Source of the DNA: JACDBZ01 sp036262075
GTDB lineage: Bacteria > Chloroflexota > Limnocylindria > QHBO01
Assembly (NCBI GenBank): GCA_036262075.1
Contig: DATAJO010000032.1
Location: forward strand, 46,844-110,843
DNA length: 64,000 nucleotides
Direction of reading: 5' to 3'
In this document: piece after piece, positions 26,383 through 34,424 of the stretch
Numbering within the stretch: position 1 is the stretch's first letter
Layout of the letters: the number at the start of each line of letters is the position of its first letter
Notes under the pieces: generated by a model
Databases searched by the model: none
What the model was told of the DNA's origin: nothing
Seen by the model: the letters and a program-made list of their open reading frames with translations, nothing else
Program-made: the position numbers and the translations under genes

Positions 26383-27102
26383 ATGGCCAACCTGCGCATC
26401 ACCCGCCTCGGCCACGGCGGCGTGCTCTACCGATCTCCCGAGGACGCCTGGGTGTGGGTCGACCGCTGGACCGGGGCACCGAACTACGCCGACGACTTCC
26501 GGACGCCGGAGAACGTCAGCGTCGTCGCGCCGACCCACGGGCATTTCGACCACGTCGGTGACGACTTCGCCGACGTGCGCGAGCTCGTCGGGTTCGAGGG
26601 CGCCGTCGTCGTGGGCAGCCACGAGATGAGCGTCCTGCTCGCCGGCATGGGCATCGAGGCCATCGGCATGAACAAGGGCGGCCGGTTCGAGGCCGCCGGC
26701 ATCGGCTTCACCATGGTCGCCGCCGAGCACTCGGGCGGCGCGACGCTCAGCGCCGCCGACGGCGGCCAGGTCACCCGCGAGGTCGGCTGCTGGGGCTGGA
26801 TCCTCGAGTTCGAGGACGGCACCACGGTCTACCACGCCGGCGACACCGACGTGTTCGGCGACATGAAGCTCATCGGCGAGCGATTCCACCCGGAGATCGC
26901 CGTCCTGCCGATCGGCGGGCACTACACGATGGGCCCCGACGGCGCGGCCCTCGCCGCCGAGATGGTCGGCGCGTCGATGGTCATCCCCGTCCACTACGCC
27001 ACGTTCCCGGCCCTCGCCGGCACCCCGGAGGAGCTCGCCGAGGGCACCTCGGCCGAGGTCATCGAGCTCGAGCCCGGGGAGACGTACGAGCACGAGCCCT
27101 AG
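26383..27102 (+). CDS. UPF0173-type metal-dependent hydrolase (metallo-beta-lactamase fold)
   Basis: 239 residues. The metal site is THGHFDHVGD near residue 52, AAEHSGGA, YHAGDTDVFGDM near 150 and a late histidine in IPVHYATFP. This pattern is that of the UPF0173/YtkL hydrolases, whose substrate is not established. It is cytoplasmic with no signal peptide. The stop codon is directly followed by the left inverted repeat of a lower-GC cassette, and the last codons (ELEPGETYEHEP) may have been altered by that junction. Confidence 0.85.
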   Translation: MANLRITRLGHGGVLYRSPEDAWVWVDRWTGAPNYADDFRTPENVSVVAPTHGHFDHVGDDFADVRELVGFEGAVVVGSHEMSVLLAGMGIEAIGMNKGGRFEAAGIGFTMVAAEHSGGATLSAADGGQVTREVGCWGWILEFEDGTTVYHAGDTDVFGDMKLIGERFHPEIAVLPIGGHYTMGPDGAALAAEMVGASMVIPVHYATFPALAGTPEELAEGTSAEVIELEPGETYEHEP

Positions 27103-27144
27103 CCCGGGTTAGCTGCGGACCATTGGGCTGATGGCACAGGCGTG
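27103..27144 (+). repeat. Left 42-bp inverted repeat arm
   Basis: Begins CCCGGGTTAGCTGCGGAC. The first 18 bases differ from the complement of the right arm at one position. Similarity fades after base 42. Confidence 0.75.
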
Positions 27145-27235
27145 CCGAGAGATCTGGTCTCACTGTCGGCATCTCGTTGACATTCCCCGAGGGGCTACCA
27201 TGGTCCCGAGCGTGTAGACAGGCATCCGAGGGCTC

Positions 27236-27457
27236 ATGTTCTGGGACGATCTCGTTAGGCGCTGGCGGCGCGAGCACCGCGCAGTCGATCCGCGCGATCT
27301 CAGCGCGATAGGCGGTCACGTTGCCGTCCTGCCTGCTCGCCAGCGACGGCGCTCATGGCTTCCGTGGTTGCTCATCGCCCTTACAATCATCGGCGCTGCG
27401 GCCTTCGCCACCACGAGTGGTTCGCCCGCCGAGGCGACGCGATCACTCCTGGTCTGA
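27236..27457 (+). CDS. Small single-pass membrane protein inside the inverted-repeat cassette
   Basis: 73 residues, not recognised. A charged N-terminal half (DDLVRRWRREHRAVDPRD) precedes one hydrophobic helix (WLPWLLIALTIIGAAAFA) and a short polar tail. A weak ribosome site (GAGGG) lies 3 bases before the ATG. A TTGACA occurs upstream but without a well-spaced -10 box. Codon usage is less GC-biased than in neighbours. The basic N-terminus predicts the charged part stays inside the cell. Confidence 0.5.
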   Translation: MFWDDLVRRWRREHRAVDPRDLSAIGGHVAVLPARQRRRSWLPWLLIALTIIGAAAFATTSGSPAEATRSLLV

Positions 27458-27499
27458 GATACCGGGGGGGAGTAGGCGGAGTGACAGCGGAGGGAGCCG

Positions 27500-27667
27500 A
27501 TGTTGCGATCAGAAAGCTGGCCGAGTTGGGGCGTCGGGGTCGTCTTCGGCGCGGCTGCCGGCTTCATGATCATCGTGGGCGGCGCACCATTCCTGGCACT
27601 GAGCCTGGCGTTCCTTGCCCTCGCCTTCGTCGCTGCCCGCAGCCTAATGTTCCGGTGCGTCGTCTGA
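27500..27667 (+). CDS. Very small two-helix membrane protein inside the inverted-repeat cassette
   Basis: 55 residues, not recognised. Two hydrophobic stretches, WGVGVVFGAAAGFMIIVGG and FLALSLAFLALAFVAA, are joined by a short turn; the C-terminus is SLMFRCVV. A good Shine-Dalgarno sequence (GGAGG) lies 6 bases before the ATG. It follows the 73-residue membrane protein by 42 bases, so they probably form one transcript. Size and topology resemble toxin-like or holin-like small proteins, but there is no specific evidence for such a role. Confidence 0.5.
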   Translation: MLRSESWPSWGVGVVFGAAAGFMIIVGGAPFLALSLAFLALAFVAARSLMFRCVV

Positions 27668-27680
27668 CGCCAAGGTCCTA

Positions 27681-27722
27681 CACACCCGTCCCATCAGTCG
27701 GATAGTCCGCAGCTAGCCCGGG
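27681..27722 (-). repeat. Right 42-bp inverted repeat arm
   Basis: Ends GTCCGCAGCTAGCCCGGG on the plus strand. Read on the complement it aligns with the left arm over 42 bases with 8 mismatches. Confidence 0.75.
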
Positions 27723-27772
27723 TCAGCGCCCTGGCGTCGGCGTCGGTCGCAAGGACAGGGCTGCGTTGCCCC

Positions 27773-28684
27773 TCAGTCGCGGAGATAGGCGAGGTCGAGC
27801 GGCCGGGGCGCGAAGCCGAAGGCGCGCTCGAACGCGTCGAGATCGGTGAAGTTCGGCCGCGACAGCGACGCGATCTGGTCGTGGCTGACCGGGAAGATCG
27901 GCAGGACGCGATCGGTGACGACCGTCAGCGCCGAGAGGAGCGCGACCGGCATCGGCAGCGCGATACGACGCATGCCCGTGGCGGCCATCACCCGGTCGAC
28001 GATCTGGCGGTACGTCACCCACTCGGGGCCGCCGAGCTCGAGCACGTGGTGCACGTGGCGGTCATCGGTGACGGCCTGGACCACGGCCCGCGCGAGGTCG
28101 TCGACCGCCAGCGGCTGGAAGCGGGTGTCCCCGCGTCCCGGGATGGCCACCACGCCCGGCGACCACCACTTCAGCGTCGTGCGCACGAGCCGGAAGAACC
28201 CGTCGCCGGGGCCGAACAGGAGCGACGGGCGCAGCACGACCCAGTCGAGCGATGATCGACGCACCGCCTCCTCGCCGAGCCATTTCGAGCGCAGGTAGCG
28301 CAGCTTCGGATCGTCGGCGACGCCCAGGGCCGAGAGGTGGACGAGGCGCCGGATGCCCGCCTTCTCGGCCGCGGCGACGACCCGCCGCGTCCCGCGCACG
28401 TTGACCGCATCGAGGCGCCGGCCCTTCTGCTCGCGCGGGATGGCGACGAGGTGGACGACCGCATCGGCCTCGCGCAGGGCCTCGTCGAGGCCGCGGCCGG
28501 TCTCGACGTCGGCCGCCCGCACGGTCACCTCCTCGCCCCATTCGGGCAGGCGGCGACCGGTGCGCGAGATCGCGATGGGCCGATGCCCGGCCGCGAGCAG
28601 CTCGCGCACGACCGCGCGACCCACGAAGCCCGTGGCGCCCGCCACCGCGACCCGGCGCGGCTCCTGCATCGGCTGCTCTGTCAC
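27773..28684 (-). CDS. NAD(P)-binding epimerase-like protein (atypical SDR, NDUFA9-like)
   Basis: 303 residues with an N-terminal Rossmann motif VAVAGATGFVGRAVV. AVVHLVAI, VNVRGTRRVV, SALGV and LRYLRSKWLGEE (an atypical YxxxK region) place it among the complex I NDUFA9-like or YwnB/YbjT-like SDRs. DWVVLRPSLLFGPGDGFF and FQPLAVDDLARAV are typical of that group. It may bind a nucleotide to stabilise quinone-linked complexes or reduce a substrate; no substrate is evident. GTG start; another candidate is ATG 15 bases later. It is convergent with the small-protein cassette and divergent from the gamma-glutamyltransferase gene. Confidence 0.8.
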   Translation of the reverse strand: MTEQPMQEPRRVAVAGATGFVGRAVVRELLAAGHRPIAISRTGRRLPEWGEEVTVRAADVETGRGLDEALREADAVVHLVAIPREQKGRRLDAVNVRGTRRVVAAAEKAGIRRLVHLSALGVADDPKLRYLRSKWLGEEAVRRSSLDWVVLRPSLLFGPGDGFFRLVRTTLKWWSPGVVAIPGRGDTRFQPLAVDDLARAVVQAVTDDRHVHHVLELGGPEWVTYRQIVDRVMAATGMRRIALPMPVALLSALTVVTDRVLPIFPVSHDQIASLSRPNFTDLDAFERAFGFAPRPLDLAYLRD

Positions 28685-28748
28685 GGCGCGATCATCGACT
28701 GATTACATGCTACTGTCAACTCGCACGTTTCCAGCCCGGCCGGTCTGC

Positions 28749-28754
28749 TAGGGT
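28749..28754 (+). promoter_or_regulatory. -10 element TAGGGT, leaderless start of the gamma-glutamyltransferase gene
   Basis: TAGGGT ends 7 bases before ATG 28762 and no ribosome site intervenes. Confidence 0.45.
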
Positions 28755-28761
28755 CGGGCCG

Positions 28762-30336
28762 ATGCCCTCCGTCACCGCCCCCCGCGGCATGGTCGCCACG
28801 CCGCACCCGCTCGCAACCCGGGCCGGCGTCGAGGCGCTCCGCGCCGGCGGCACGGCCGTGGACGCCGCGATCGCGGCCAACGCGATGCTTGCCGTCGTCT
28901 ACTGCAACGCCTGCGGCCTCGGCGGCGACGCCTTCGCCCTGGTCTGGGATCCCGGCGAGCGCCGGCTCCACGGCTTCAACGGCAGCGGCCGATCCCCCGC
29001 CGCGCTGACACCCGACATCGTGCGCGCCGCCGGCCACGACACGATGCCGCAGCGCGGCCCGTTCACGATCAACGTGCCCGGCGCGGTCGACGCCTGGGAC
29101 CAGTTGGTGGAGCGCTTCGGGCGGCGGTCGCTGGCCGATGCGATCGCGCCCGCGGCGGACGCCGCGGAGCACGGCTACCCGCTGACCTCGATCACCTCGC
29201 GCTCGATCCACGCCTCGCTGCCGATGTTCGACGCCGATGCGCAGGCCGTCTTCGGCTCCGCCGGCGGACCGGGTGACACGTTCCGCCAGCCGCTCCTCGC
29301 CGCGACCCTGCGCGCGATCGCCGACGGCGGTCGCGACGCCTACTACGCCGGACCGATCGGCGCCGAGATCGCACGCGCCGTCCAGGCAGCCGGCGGCGTG
29401 CTGTCCGCCGACGACCTCGCCGCCCACCGCGGCGACTGGGTCGCGCCGATCTCGACCGCGTACGCCGATGCCGAGGTCGCCACGATCCCGCCGAACTCGC
29501 AGGGCATCACCGCTCTCATGGCGCTCAATGTGCTCTCGACGCTCGACTGGCCGATGGGCTCGCCGCTGTCCGCGGAGCGCGTCCACGCCCAGGTCGAGGC
29601 GATCAAGGTCGCCTGGTCGGAGCGCGACCGATGCGTCGCCGATCCGGATCGCGGACTGTGTGATCCGGCTGAGCTCCTGTCCGCGGAGCATGCCCGCTGG
29701 CTGGCCTCGCGGCTCGATCCGCATCGGTCCCGGACGGTCGTGCCGACCAACCCGCCCGGCGGCGGCACGGTCTACCTGTGCGCCGCCGATGCCGACGGCA
29801 TGCTCGTCAGCCTCATCGAGTCCAACTACATGGGCTTCGGCTCCGGGATCATGGGCGGCTCGACCGGGATCATGCTCCAGAACCGCGGCGCCTATTTCTC
29901 GCTGGATCCCGGGCATCCGAACGTCCTGGCGCCGCGCGCCCGAACGCTGCACACCCTCATGCCGGGCATGCTGCTGCGCGATGGCATCGCCGAGGTCGCG
30001 TTCGGCGCGATGGGTGGCGACGGCCAGCCGCAGACGATGGTCCAGCTCGTGACCGGCCTGCTGGACGACGGCCTCGACCCGCAGGCGCTCATCGACCGAC
30101 CGCGCTGGGTCGTCCAGACCGATGGACCATCCACGCCCCTCCGCCGCCTCTCGATCGAGTCCGACGGCGTCGACGCCGCCACGGCCGATGCGCTTCGCTC
30201 GCTCGGCCACGACGTCGAGCTCGTCGAGCCGAGGACGCCGCTCACGGGCTGGGCGCAGATGATCCGCCGCCTGCCCGACGGAAGCTACCTCGGCGGCGCC
30301 GATCCGCGCGCCGACTCCCTCGCGGCCGGCCTCTAG
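28762..30336 (+). CDS. Gamma-glutamyltransferase family protein
   Basis: Ntn-hydrolase of 524 residues that would self-cleave into two chains. Family segments are GGTAVDAAIAANAML, CGLGGDAFALVWD, PGAVDAWDQLVERFG, and the conserved IPPNSQGITALMALN. The likely nucleophile is the Thr of PPGGGTVYLC near residue 336, followed by SLIESNYMGFGSGIM and GAMGGDGQPQT. There is no signal peptide, so unlike E. coli GGT it is probably cytoplasmic, as in many actinobacterial and Chloroflexi homologues. Hydrolysis or transfer of gamma-glutamyl or a related acyl amide is expected; cephalosporin-acylase-like activity is an alternative. Confidence 0.88.
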   Translation: MPSVTAPRGMVATPHPLATRAGVEALRAGGTAVDAAIAANAMLAVVYCNACGLGGDAFALVWDPGERRLHGFNGSGRSPAALTPDIVRAAGHDTMPQRGPFTINVPGAVDAWDQLVERFGRRSLADAIAPAADAAEHGYPLTSITSRSIHASLPMFDADAQAVFGSAGGPGDTFRQPLLAATLRAIADGGRDAYYAGPIGAEIARAVQAAGGVLSADDLAAHRGDWVAPISTAYADAEVATIPPNSQGITALMALNVLSTLDWPMGSPLSAERVHAQVEAIKVAWSERDRCVADPDRGLCDPAELLSAEHARWLASRLDPHRSRTVVPTNPPGGGTVYLCAADADGMLVSLIESNYMGFGSGIMGGSTGIMLQNRGAYFSLDPGHPNVLAPRARTLHTLMPGMLLRDGIAEVAFGAMGGDGQPQTMVQLVTGLLDDGLDPQALIDRPRWVVQTDGPSTPLRRLSIESDGVDAATADALRSLGHDVELVEPRTPLTGWAQMIRRLPDGSYLGGADPRADSLAAGL

Positions 30337-30394
30337 CTCGTTCCGTGGGCGGCCGCCGGCTGCTGCGGGTGCGATAGCGGCGTCGCCCGGCCCA

Positions 30395-31072
30395 TCAGGA
30401 GAGGCCGGAGAGGTCGCGGTCCTCCATCTCCCAGGCGTGGTCCATGACGTGGTAGGCGGTGTGGCGCAGGAGGAGAGGGACGGTCCAGTTCCGGCCGCCA
30501 ACCCTGGTGCCATCAGCGTTGTATCGGCGCAGGGCGGCGACGAAGTCGTCGCGGCGGGCGCGGACGAGGGCGGGTGCCTCGAGCGTCTCGATCGGCGCCT
30601 GGACGCCGACCCGCTGCCAGAGGTCGCCGACCTCGTTGCCGATCGTGTGGCGCACGATCTGGTCGCGGCTCCGACCGCCGCCGCGCGGGCCCAGCCGGAG
30701 CTCGGCCGAGACCCGGCCGACGACGGCGTCGAAGTAGCGCCACGTCGCCTCGAGCAGGGCGAGCCTGCGGTCGATCTCGGCGTCGGGCATGCGGTCGTAC
30801 TCGGTGGATGACGGCGCGAACGAGATGCCCCAGAAGTCGGTCGAGCCGACGCCGACATGGTCCTCGATCACCTCGAGCGGGCCGGCGGCATCGAACTCCG
30901 CCTCCAGCCCGGCGAGGGCGGCGATCGGGCGGTATCGGTCCCGGTAGGCGTCGAGCGTCTCGATGGCGACGTCGGGGGTCCTCGCGCCACGGCTCCAGCC
31001 GGGCCAGTCGATCGCGAAGGCGGCGACCTTCTTTCCCTTCGGGCCGCGCTGGACGACGCTGCGAACGGTCAT
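30395..31072 (-). CDS. DinB-like four-helix protein with HicB-like N-terminal segment
   Basis: 225 residues. The first about 55 residues (VAAFAIDWPGWSRGARTPDVAIETLDAY) look like the partial RNase-H fold of HicB antitoxins. The rest is a DinB/YfiT-type helical bundle with IVRHTIGNEVGDLW and LRHTAYHVMDHAWEMEDR supplying histidines for a metal site. DinB proteins are often thiol-dependent transferases, but the substrate here is unknown. No HicA-like toxin gene adjoins it. The ATG lies 7 bases after a TAGGCT box on the minus strand. Confidence 0.72.
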   Translation of the reverse strand: MTVRSVVQRGPKGKKVAAFAIDWPGWSRGARTPDVAIETLDAYRDRYRPIAALAGLEAEFDAAGPLEVIEDHVGVGSTDFWGISFAPSSTEYDRMPDAEIDRRLALLEATWRYFDAVVGRVSAELRLGPRGGGRSRDQIVRHTIGNEVGDLWQRVGVQAPIETLEAPALVRARRDDFVAALRRYNADGTRVGGRNWTVPLLLRHTAYHVMDHAWEMEDRDLSGLS

Positions 31073-31079
31073 GCGGCAC

Positions 31080-31085
31080 AGCCTA
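31080..31085 (-). promoter_or_regulatory. -10 element TAGGCT, leaderless start of the DinB-like gene
   Basis: On the minus strand TAGGCT ends 7 bases before the ATG at 31072. Confidence 0.45.
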
Positions 31086-31160
31086 GCGCCGGGTTCATGA
31101 CACTCTTTGCCATGAAAGTCCGCGACGATCGACCGATGAGAACCGGCGACCGCATCGGTC

Positions 31161-31166
31161 TAGAAT
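31161..31166 (+). promoter_or_regulatory. -10 element TAGAAT upstream of the DrrA-type ABC operon
   Basis: TAGAAT ends 10 bases before ATG 31177. The first in-frame ATG (31165) overlaps the box, which argues for the second ATG. Confidence 0.45.
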
Positions 31167-31176
31167 GACGACCCCC

Positions 31177-32112
31177 ATGAACAGCCCCGAGTCTCTCGTC
31201 CATGCCCGCGGCCTGACGAAGCGCTACGCGAACGGCTTCACCGCCGTCGACGGCGTCGATTTCGACGTGCGTCCCGGCAAGGCGTTCGGCTTCCTCGGCC
31301 CGAATGGCGCGGGCAAGACGAGCACGATGCGGATGATCGCCTGCTCCTCGCCGGTCACCGAGGGCGAGCTGCGCGTCATCGGCATGGATCCCCGCACCCA
31401 GGCGCGCGAGATCAAGGCGCGCCTCGGCGTCGTGCCGCAGATCGACAACCTCGACACCGAGCTCACGGTGCGCGAGAACCTCGAGATGTACGCGCGCTAT
31501 TTCGACATCCCGCGCGAGGTCTCCCGCAAGCGGACCGATGAGCTGCTCGAATTCGTCCAGCTCTCCGAGCGCGCCAGGGACCAGGTCGAGCCCCTCTCCG
31601 GCGGCATGAAGCGTCGCCTGACGATCGCCCGCGCCCTGATCAACGAGCCGGACCTCGTCATCCTCGACGAGCCGACGACGGGCCTCGACCCGCAGGCGCG
31701 GCACCTCCTCTGGGAGCGCCTCTACCAGCTGAAGCGGCGCGGCGCGACGCTGATCATCACGACCCACTACATGGACGAGGCCGAGCAGCTGTGCGACCAC
31801 CTCGTCGTCATGGACAAGGCGAAGATCGTGGCCGAGGGGTCACCGCGCCAGCTCATCGACCAGCACTCCACCAAGGAGGTGCTCGAGCTGCGCCTGACCG
31901 ATGCCGTCCGCGGCTCCCTGAACGGCAAGCTCGACGGCCTGGCCGATCGCGTCGAGGAGCTCCCGGATCGGCTCCTGCTCTACACCGCCGACGGCGAGCG
32001 CACGCTCGACCAGGTCCACGAGCGGAACATCCCCGTCGAGCAGGCCCTCGTGCGCCGATCGAGCCTGGAGGACGTCTTCCTCCGGCTCACCGGCCGGTCG
32101 CTGATCGAGTAA
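31177..32112 (+). CDS. ABC-2 exporter ATP-binding protein (DrrA/NodI type)
   Basis: 311-residue ATPase that energises the two permeases downstream. Walker A is GPNGAGKTSTMRM, the signature is LSGGMKRRLTIARAL, Walker B is LVILDEPTTGLDPQ and the switch histidine is in IITTHYMDEAEQLCDH. The C-terminal about 90 residues are the DrrA-type regulatory extension (SLEDVFLRLTGRSL at the end). The cargo could be a drug, lipid or polysaccharide. Start chosen by the -10 position; starting at 31165 would add four residues (MTTP). The permease gene begins 13 bases later. Confidence 0.9.
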   Translation: MNSPESLVHARGLTKRYANGFTAVDGVDFDVRPGKAFGFLGPNGAGKTSTMRMIACSSPVTEGELRVIGMDPRTQAREIKARLGVVPQIDNLDTELTVRENLEMYARYFDIPREVSRKRTDELLEFVQLSERARDQVEPLSGGMKRRLTIARALINEPDLVILDEPTTGLDPQARHLLWERLYQLKRRGATLIITTHYMDEAEQLCDHLVVMDKAKIVAEGSPRQLIDQHSTKEVLELRLTDAVRGSLNGKLDGLADRVEELPDRLLLYTADGERTLDQVHERNIPVEQALVRRSSLEDVFLRLTGRSLIE

Positions 32113-32125
32113 AGGCCAACAGCCG

Positions 32126-32905
32126 ATGACCGTCCTCGCCGCCTCGGGCCGCGTCTGGCAGCGCAACTGGCTCGTCTACCGCCGCCTCTGGCACCGCAGC
32201 ATCGCGTTCGGCTTCCTCCAGCCGATCCTGTTCCTGACCGCCATGGGCATCGGCGTCGGCGCGCTCCTGTCGACGCGCGACACGTCGGCCTTCGGCGGCG
32301 TGCCGTACCTCCATTGGCTCGGCCCGGGGCTGCTGGCCGCATCGGCGATGCAGACGGCGACGTTCGAGTCGACCTACCCGATCATGAACAAGATCATGTG
32401 GGGCCGGAACTACGAGGCCATGCTCTCGACCCCGCTGACGACGCGGACGCTCGTCCTCGGCGAGCTCGCCTGGGTCGCGTTCCGGATCGGGACGCTGGCC
32501 GCGGTGTTCATCCTCGCGCTGCTCGTGTTCGGCATCGTGCGCACGCCGCTCGCGCTCCTCGCGATCCCGGTGGCGATGCTCGTCGGCACGGCGTTCAGCA
32601 CCTGCCTCTACGCGTTCACCACCACGCAGCGCAACGACGTCGGCTTCAGCGCGATCTTCCGCTTCGTCATCAACCCGCTGTTCCTGTTCAGCGGCACGTT
32701 CTTCCCGCTCACCCAGCTCCCCGACCAGATCGAGTGGGTGGCGTGGCTGACGCCGCTGTTCCACGGCGTCGAGCTCATCCGCGGGCTCATCCTCGACCAG
32801 CTGAACTGGGCGGCCGCGCCGATCCACCTCGGCTACCTGCTCGCGATGCTGGCCATCGGCGTGTTCGCGTCCGATCGGCTCCTCGAGCGCCGGATGGCGG
32901 GCTGA
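32126..32905 (+). CDS. ABC-2 type permease (first of pair)
   Basis: 259-residue integral membrane protein with about six helices, including SIAFGFLQPILFLTAMGIGV near the N-terminus and LGYLLAMLAIGVFASD near the end. The segment FLFSGTFFPLTQLPDQIEWVAWLTPLFHGVELIRG is the ABC-2/NodJ hallmark. It pairs with the next permease and the DrrA-type ATPase as a heterodimeric exporter. The ribosome site is weak (AAAGGCC). Confidence 0.88.
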   Translation: MTVLAASGRVWQRNWLVYRRLWHRSIAFGFLQPILFLTAMGIGVGALLSTRDTSAFGGVPYLHWLGPGLLAASAMQTATFESTYPIMNKIMWGRNYEAMLSTPLTTRTLVLGELAWVAFRIGTLAAVFILALLVFGIVRTPLALLAIPVAMLVGTAFSTCLYAFTTTQRNDVGFSAIFRFVINPLFLFSGTFFPLTQLPDQIEWVAWLTPLFHGVELIRGLILDQLNWAAAPIHLGYLLAMLAIGVFASDRLLERRMAG

Positions 32906-32918
32906 GGGAGGTGGACCG

Positions 32919-33767
32919 ATGACCGCGATCGCTCGTCCCGACGCCTCCGTCCGCCGTCCGACCGGCGGTCCCGGGCCGCTCGCCTCCGCCTGGGCCACGG
33001 TGTGGCGCGCCCGGCGCATGGTCGAGCGCAACATCCTCGTCTACCGGCACCAGTGGATCATCATCGTGTCGGGTGCCTTCGAGCCGATCTTCTATCTGCT
33101 CGGCCTCGGCCTCGGGCTGGGCGCGCTCATCGACACCGTGCCGCTCGCCGACGGGCGGAGCGTTCCGTACGCGGCGTTCGTCGCGCCGGCCCTCGTCGCC
33201 ACGGCGGCGATGAACGGCGCCGTGTTCGAGACGATCTTCAACGTGTTCTTCAAGCTGAACTACGCGAAGACGTACGACGGCGTGCTCGCCACGCCGATCG
33301 GCATCAATGAGATCGCCATCGGCGAGATGCTGTGGGCCCTCATGCGCGCCGCGCTCTACGCGGTGGCGATGTTCGTGATCATGGTCGCGATGGGGCTCGT
33401 CCTGTCACCGCTCGGTTTGCTCATCGTGCCGACCGCGCTCCTCGTGGCAGCCGCGTTCGCCGCCGCCGGCCTGGCGGGCACCTCGTACCTGCGCACGGTG
33501 AACGACTTCGACATCCCGCTGGGCCTGATCGTGATGCCGATGTTCCTGTTCAGCGGCACGTTCTTCCCGATCGAGAACGTCCTGCCCGGCTGGCTGGTGA
33601 CGATCATCTCGTTCACGCCGCTCTACCACGGCATCGAGCTACTGCGTGGCCTGTCGACGGGGATCGTCGGGCTCGAGCACCTCGTCTCGTTCGCCTACCT
33701 CGTCGCCTTCTTCGCGATCTGCATGACGATCGCCATCCGCAGGATGGGACGGAAGCTGATCAAGTAG
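32919..33767 (+). CDS. ABC-2 type permease (second of pair)
   Basis: 282 residues. A cytoplasmic N-terminus is followed by about six membrane helices. It shares the hallmark FLFSGTFFPIENV...ITPLYHGIEL-type segment with the preceding permease and is clearly its paralogue (NILVYRHQWI against NWLVYRRLWH). A strong ribosome site GGGAGGTGG lies just before the ATG. It is the last gene of the ATPase-permease-permease operon, and its end faces pgsA. Confidence 0.88.
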   Translation: MTAIARPDASVRRPTGGPGPLASAWATVWRARRMVERNILVYRHQWIIIVSGAFEPIFYLLGLGLGLGALIDTVPLADGRSVPYAAFVAPALVATAAMNGAVFETIFNVFFKLNYAKTYDGVLATPIGINEIAIGEMLWALMRAALYAVAMFVIMVAMGLVLSPLGLLIVPTALLVAAAFAAAGLAGTSYLRTVNDFDIPLGLIVMPMFLFSGTFFPIENVLPGWLVTIISFTPLYHGIELLRGLSTGIVGLEHLVSFAYLVAFFAICMTIAIRRMGRKLIK

Positions 33768-33803
33768 CGAGTCAGCCGGCGGTGCCGCGCTCCCGGACCA
33801 GGG

Positions 33804-34424
33804 CTATCCGCGCGCCTCGTCGTGGGGTGCCGTCGCCCCGCGGCCGACGAGGATCGGCCAGGCGCCGCGCAGGTAAGCGAGCCCGGACACGACGCCGAGC
33901 GCGGTTCCCGCCACGAGGATCCAGAAGCCGATCGGCTCGAGCCCGGACGTGCCGGCCATCGGCCCACCGGTGGCCGCATCGGAGGCGAGGAGCAGGACGA
34001 ACAGCCCGAGGTTGATGGCCAGCGTCTTCGCCTTGCCGAGCGCACGGGCGCTGATGACGACGTCCTCGGCGGCGGCCAGCTGGCGCACCGCCTGGACCAC
34101 GAACTCGCGCACCAGGATCGTGGCCGCGATCCACGCCGGGACGAGGTCGACCTGGACCATGGCGATGATCACGCCGGCCACGAGGACCTTGTCGGCGGCG
34201 AGGTCCATGAACACGCCGAAGGGCGTCACCTGGTCGCGTCGGCGGGCGATCCAGCCGTCGGCGATGTCGCTCAGGGCGGCCAGGAGATAGAGCACGGCGG
34301 CCGCGAGGTCGGTCCCGGCGCCGTCGACGAGCAGGAGCACCATGACGATCGGCGTCGCCGCCACGCGGGCGATGCCGAGGAGGTTCGGCAGCGTCGTCAG
34401 GCGCGCCGCGCCGCGCTCAGCCAC
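33804..34424 (-). CDS. pgsA: CDP-diacylglycerol-glycerol-3-phosphate 3-phosphatidyltransferase (probable)
   Basis: CDP-alcohol phosphotransferase of 206 residues with the complete motif D53-x2-D56-G57-x2-A60-R61-x8-G70-x3-D74-x3-D78 (SDIADGWIARRRDQ then G and two Asp). Several membrane helices follow. It should make phosphatidylglycerophosphate from CDP-diacylglycerol. The N-terminal LTTLPNLLGIARVAATPIV is typical of PgsA. The GTG start overlaps the end of plsY by 8 bases. An alternative start 57 bases upstream lies well inside plsY and is less likely. Other CDP-alcohol transferases of this family cannot be fully excluded. Confidence 0.85.
   Translation of the reverse strand: MAERGAARLTTLPNLLGIARVAATPIVMVLLLVDGAGTDLAAAVLYLLAALSDIADGWIARRRDQVTPFGVFMDLAADKVLVAGVIIAMVQVDLVPAWIAATILVREFVVQAVRQLAAAEDVVISARALGKAKTLAINLGLFVLLLASDAATGGPMAGTSGLEPIGFWILVAGTALGVVSGLAYLRGAWPILVGRGATAPHDEARG

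Larger units (their letters stand above)
27103..27722. mobile_element. Putative 620-bp non-autonomous element with 42-bp imperfect terminal inverted repeats
   Basis: The two ends are inverted copies: the outer 18 bases match at 17 positions and the first 42 match at 34, most mismatches being transitions. The interior is about 64 % GC, clearly below the flanks, and uses codons that are rare around it (GTT, CTT, TCA). It holds two tiny membrane-protein genes and no transposase. It sits exactly between the stop of the UPF0173 gene and the convergent epimerase-like gene. No clean target-site duplication is visible (CTAG on the left, TCAG on the right). A MITE-like or minicassette nature is inference; a decayed insertion or a long regulatory inverted repeat is possible. 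Confidence 0.5.

Noticed and set aside
27177..27201. Promoter TTGACA...TACCAT before the first small membrane gene
   Set aside because: The spacer is only 13 bases, too short for a standard sigma70 promoter, so it is not listed.
27099..27726. Target-site duplication around the inverted-repeat cassette
   Set aside because: The flanks read CTAG and TCAG, which are not a convincing direct repeat, so no duplication is claimed.
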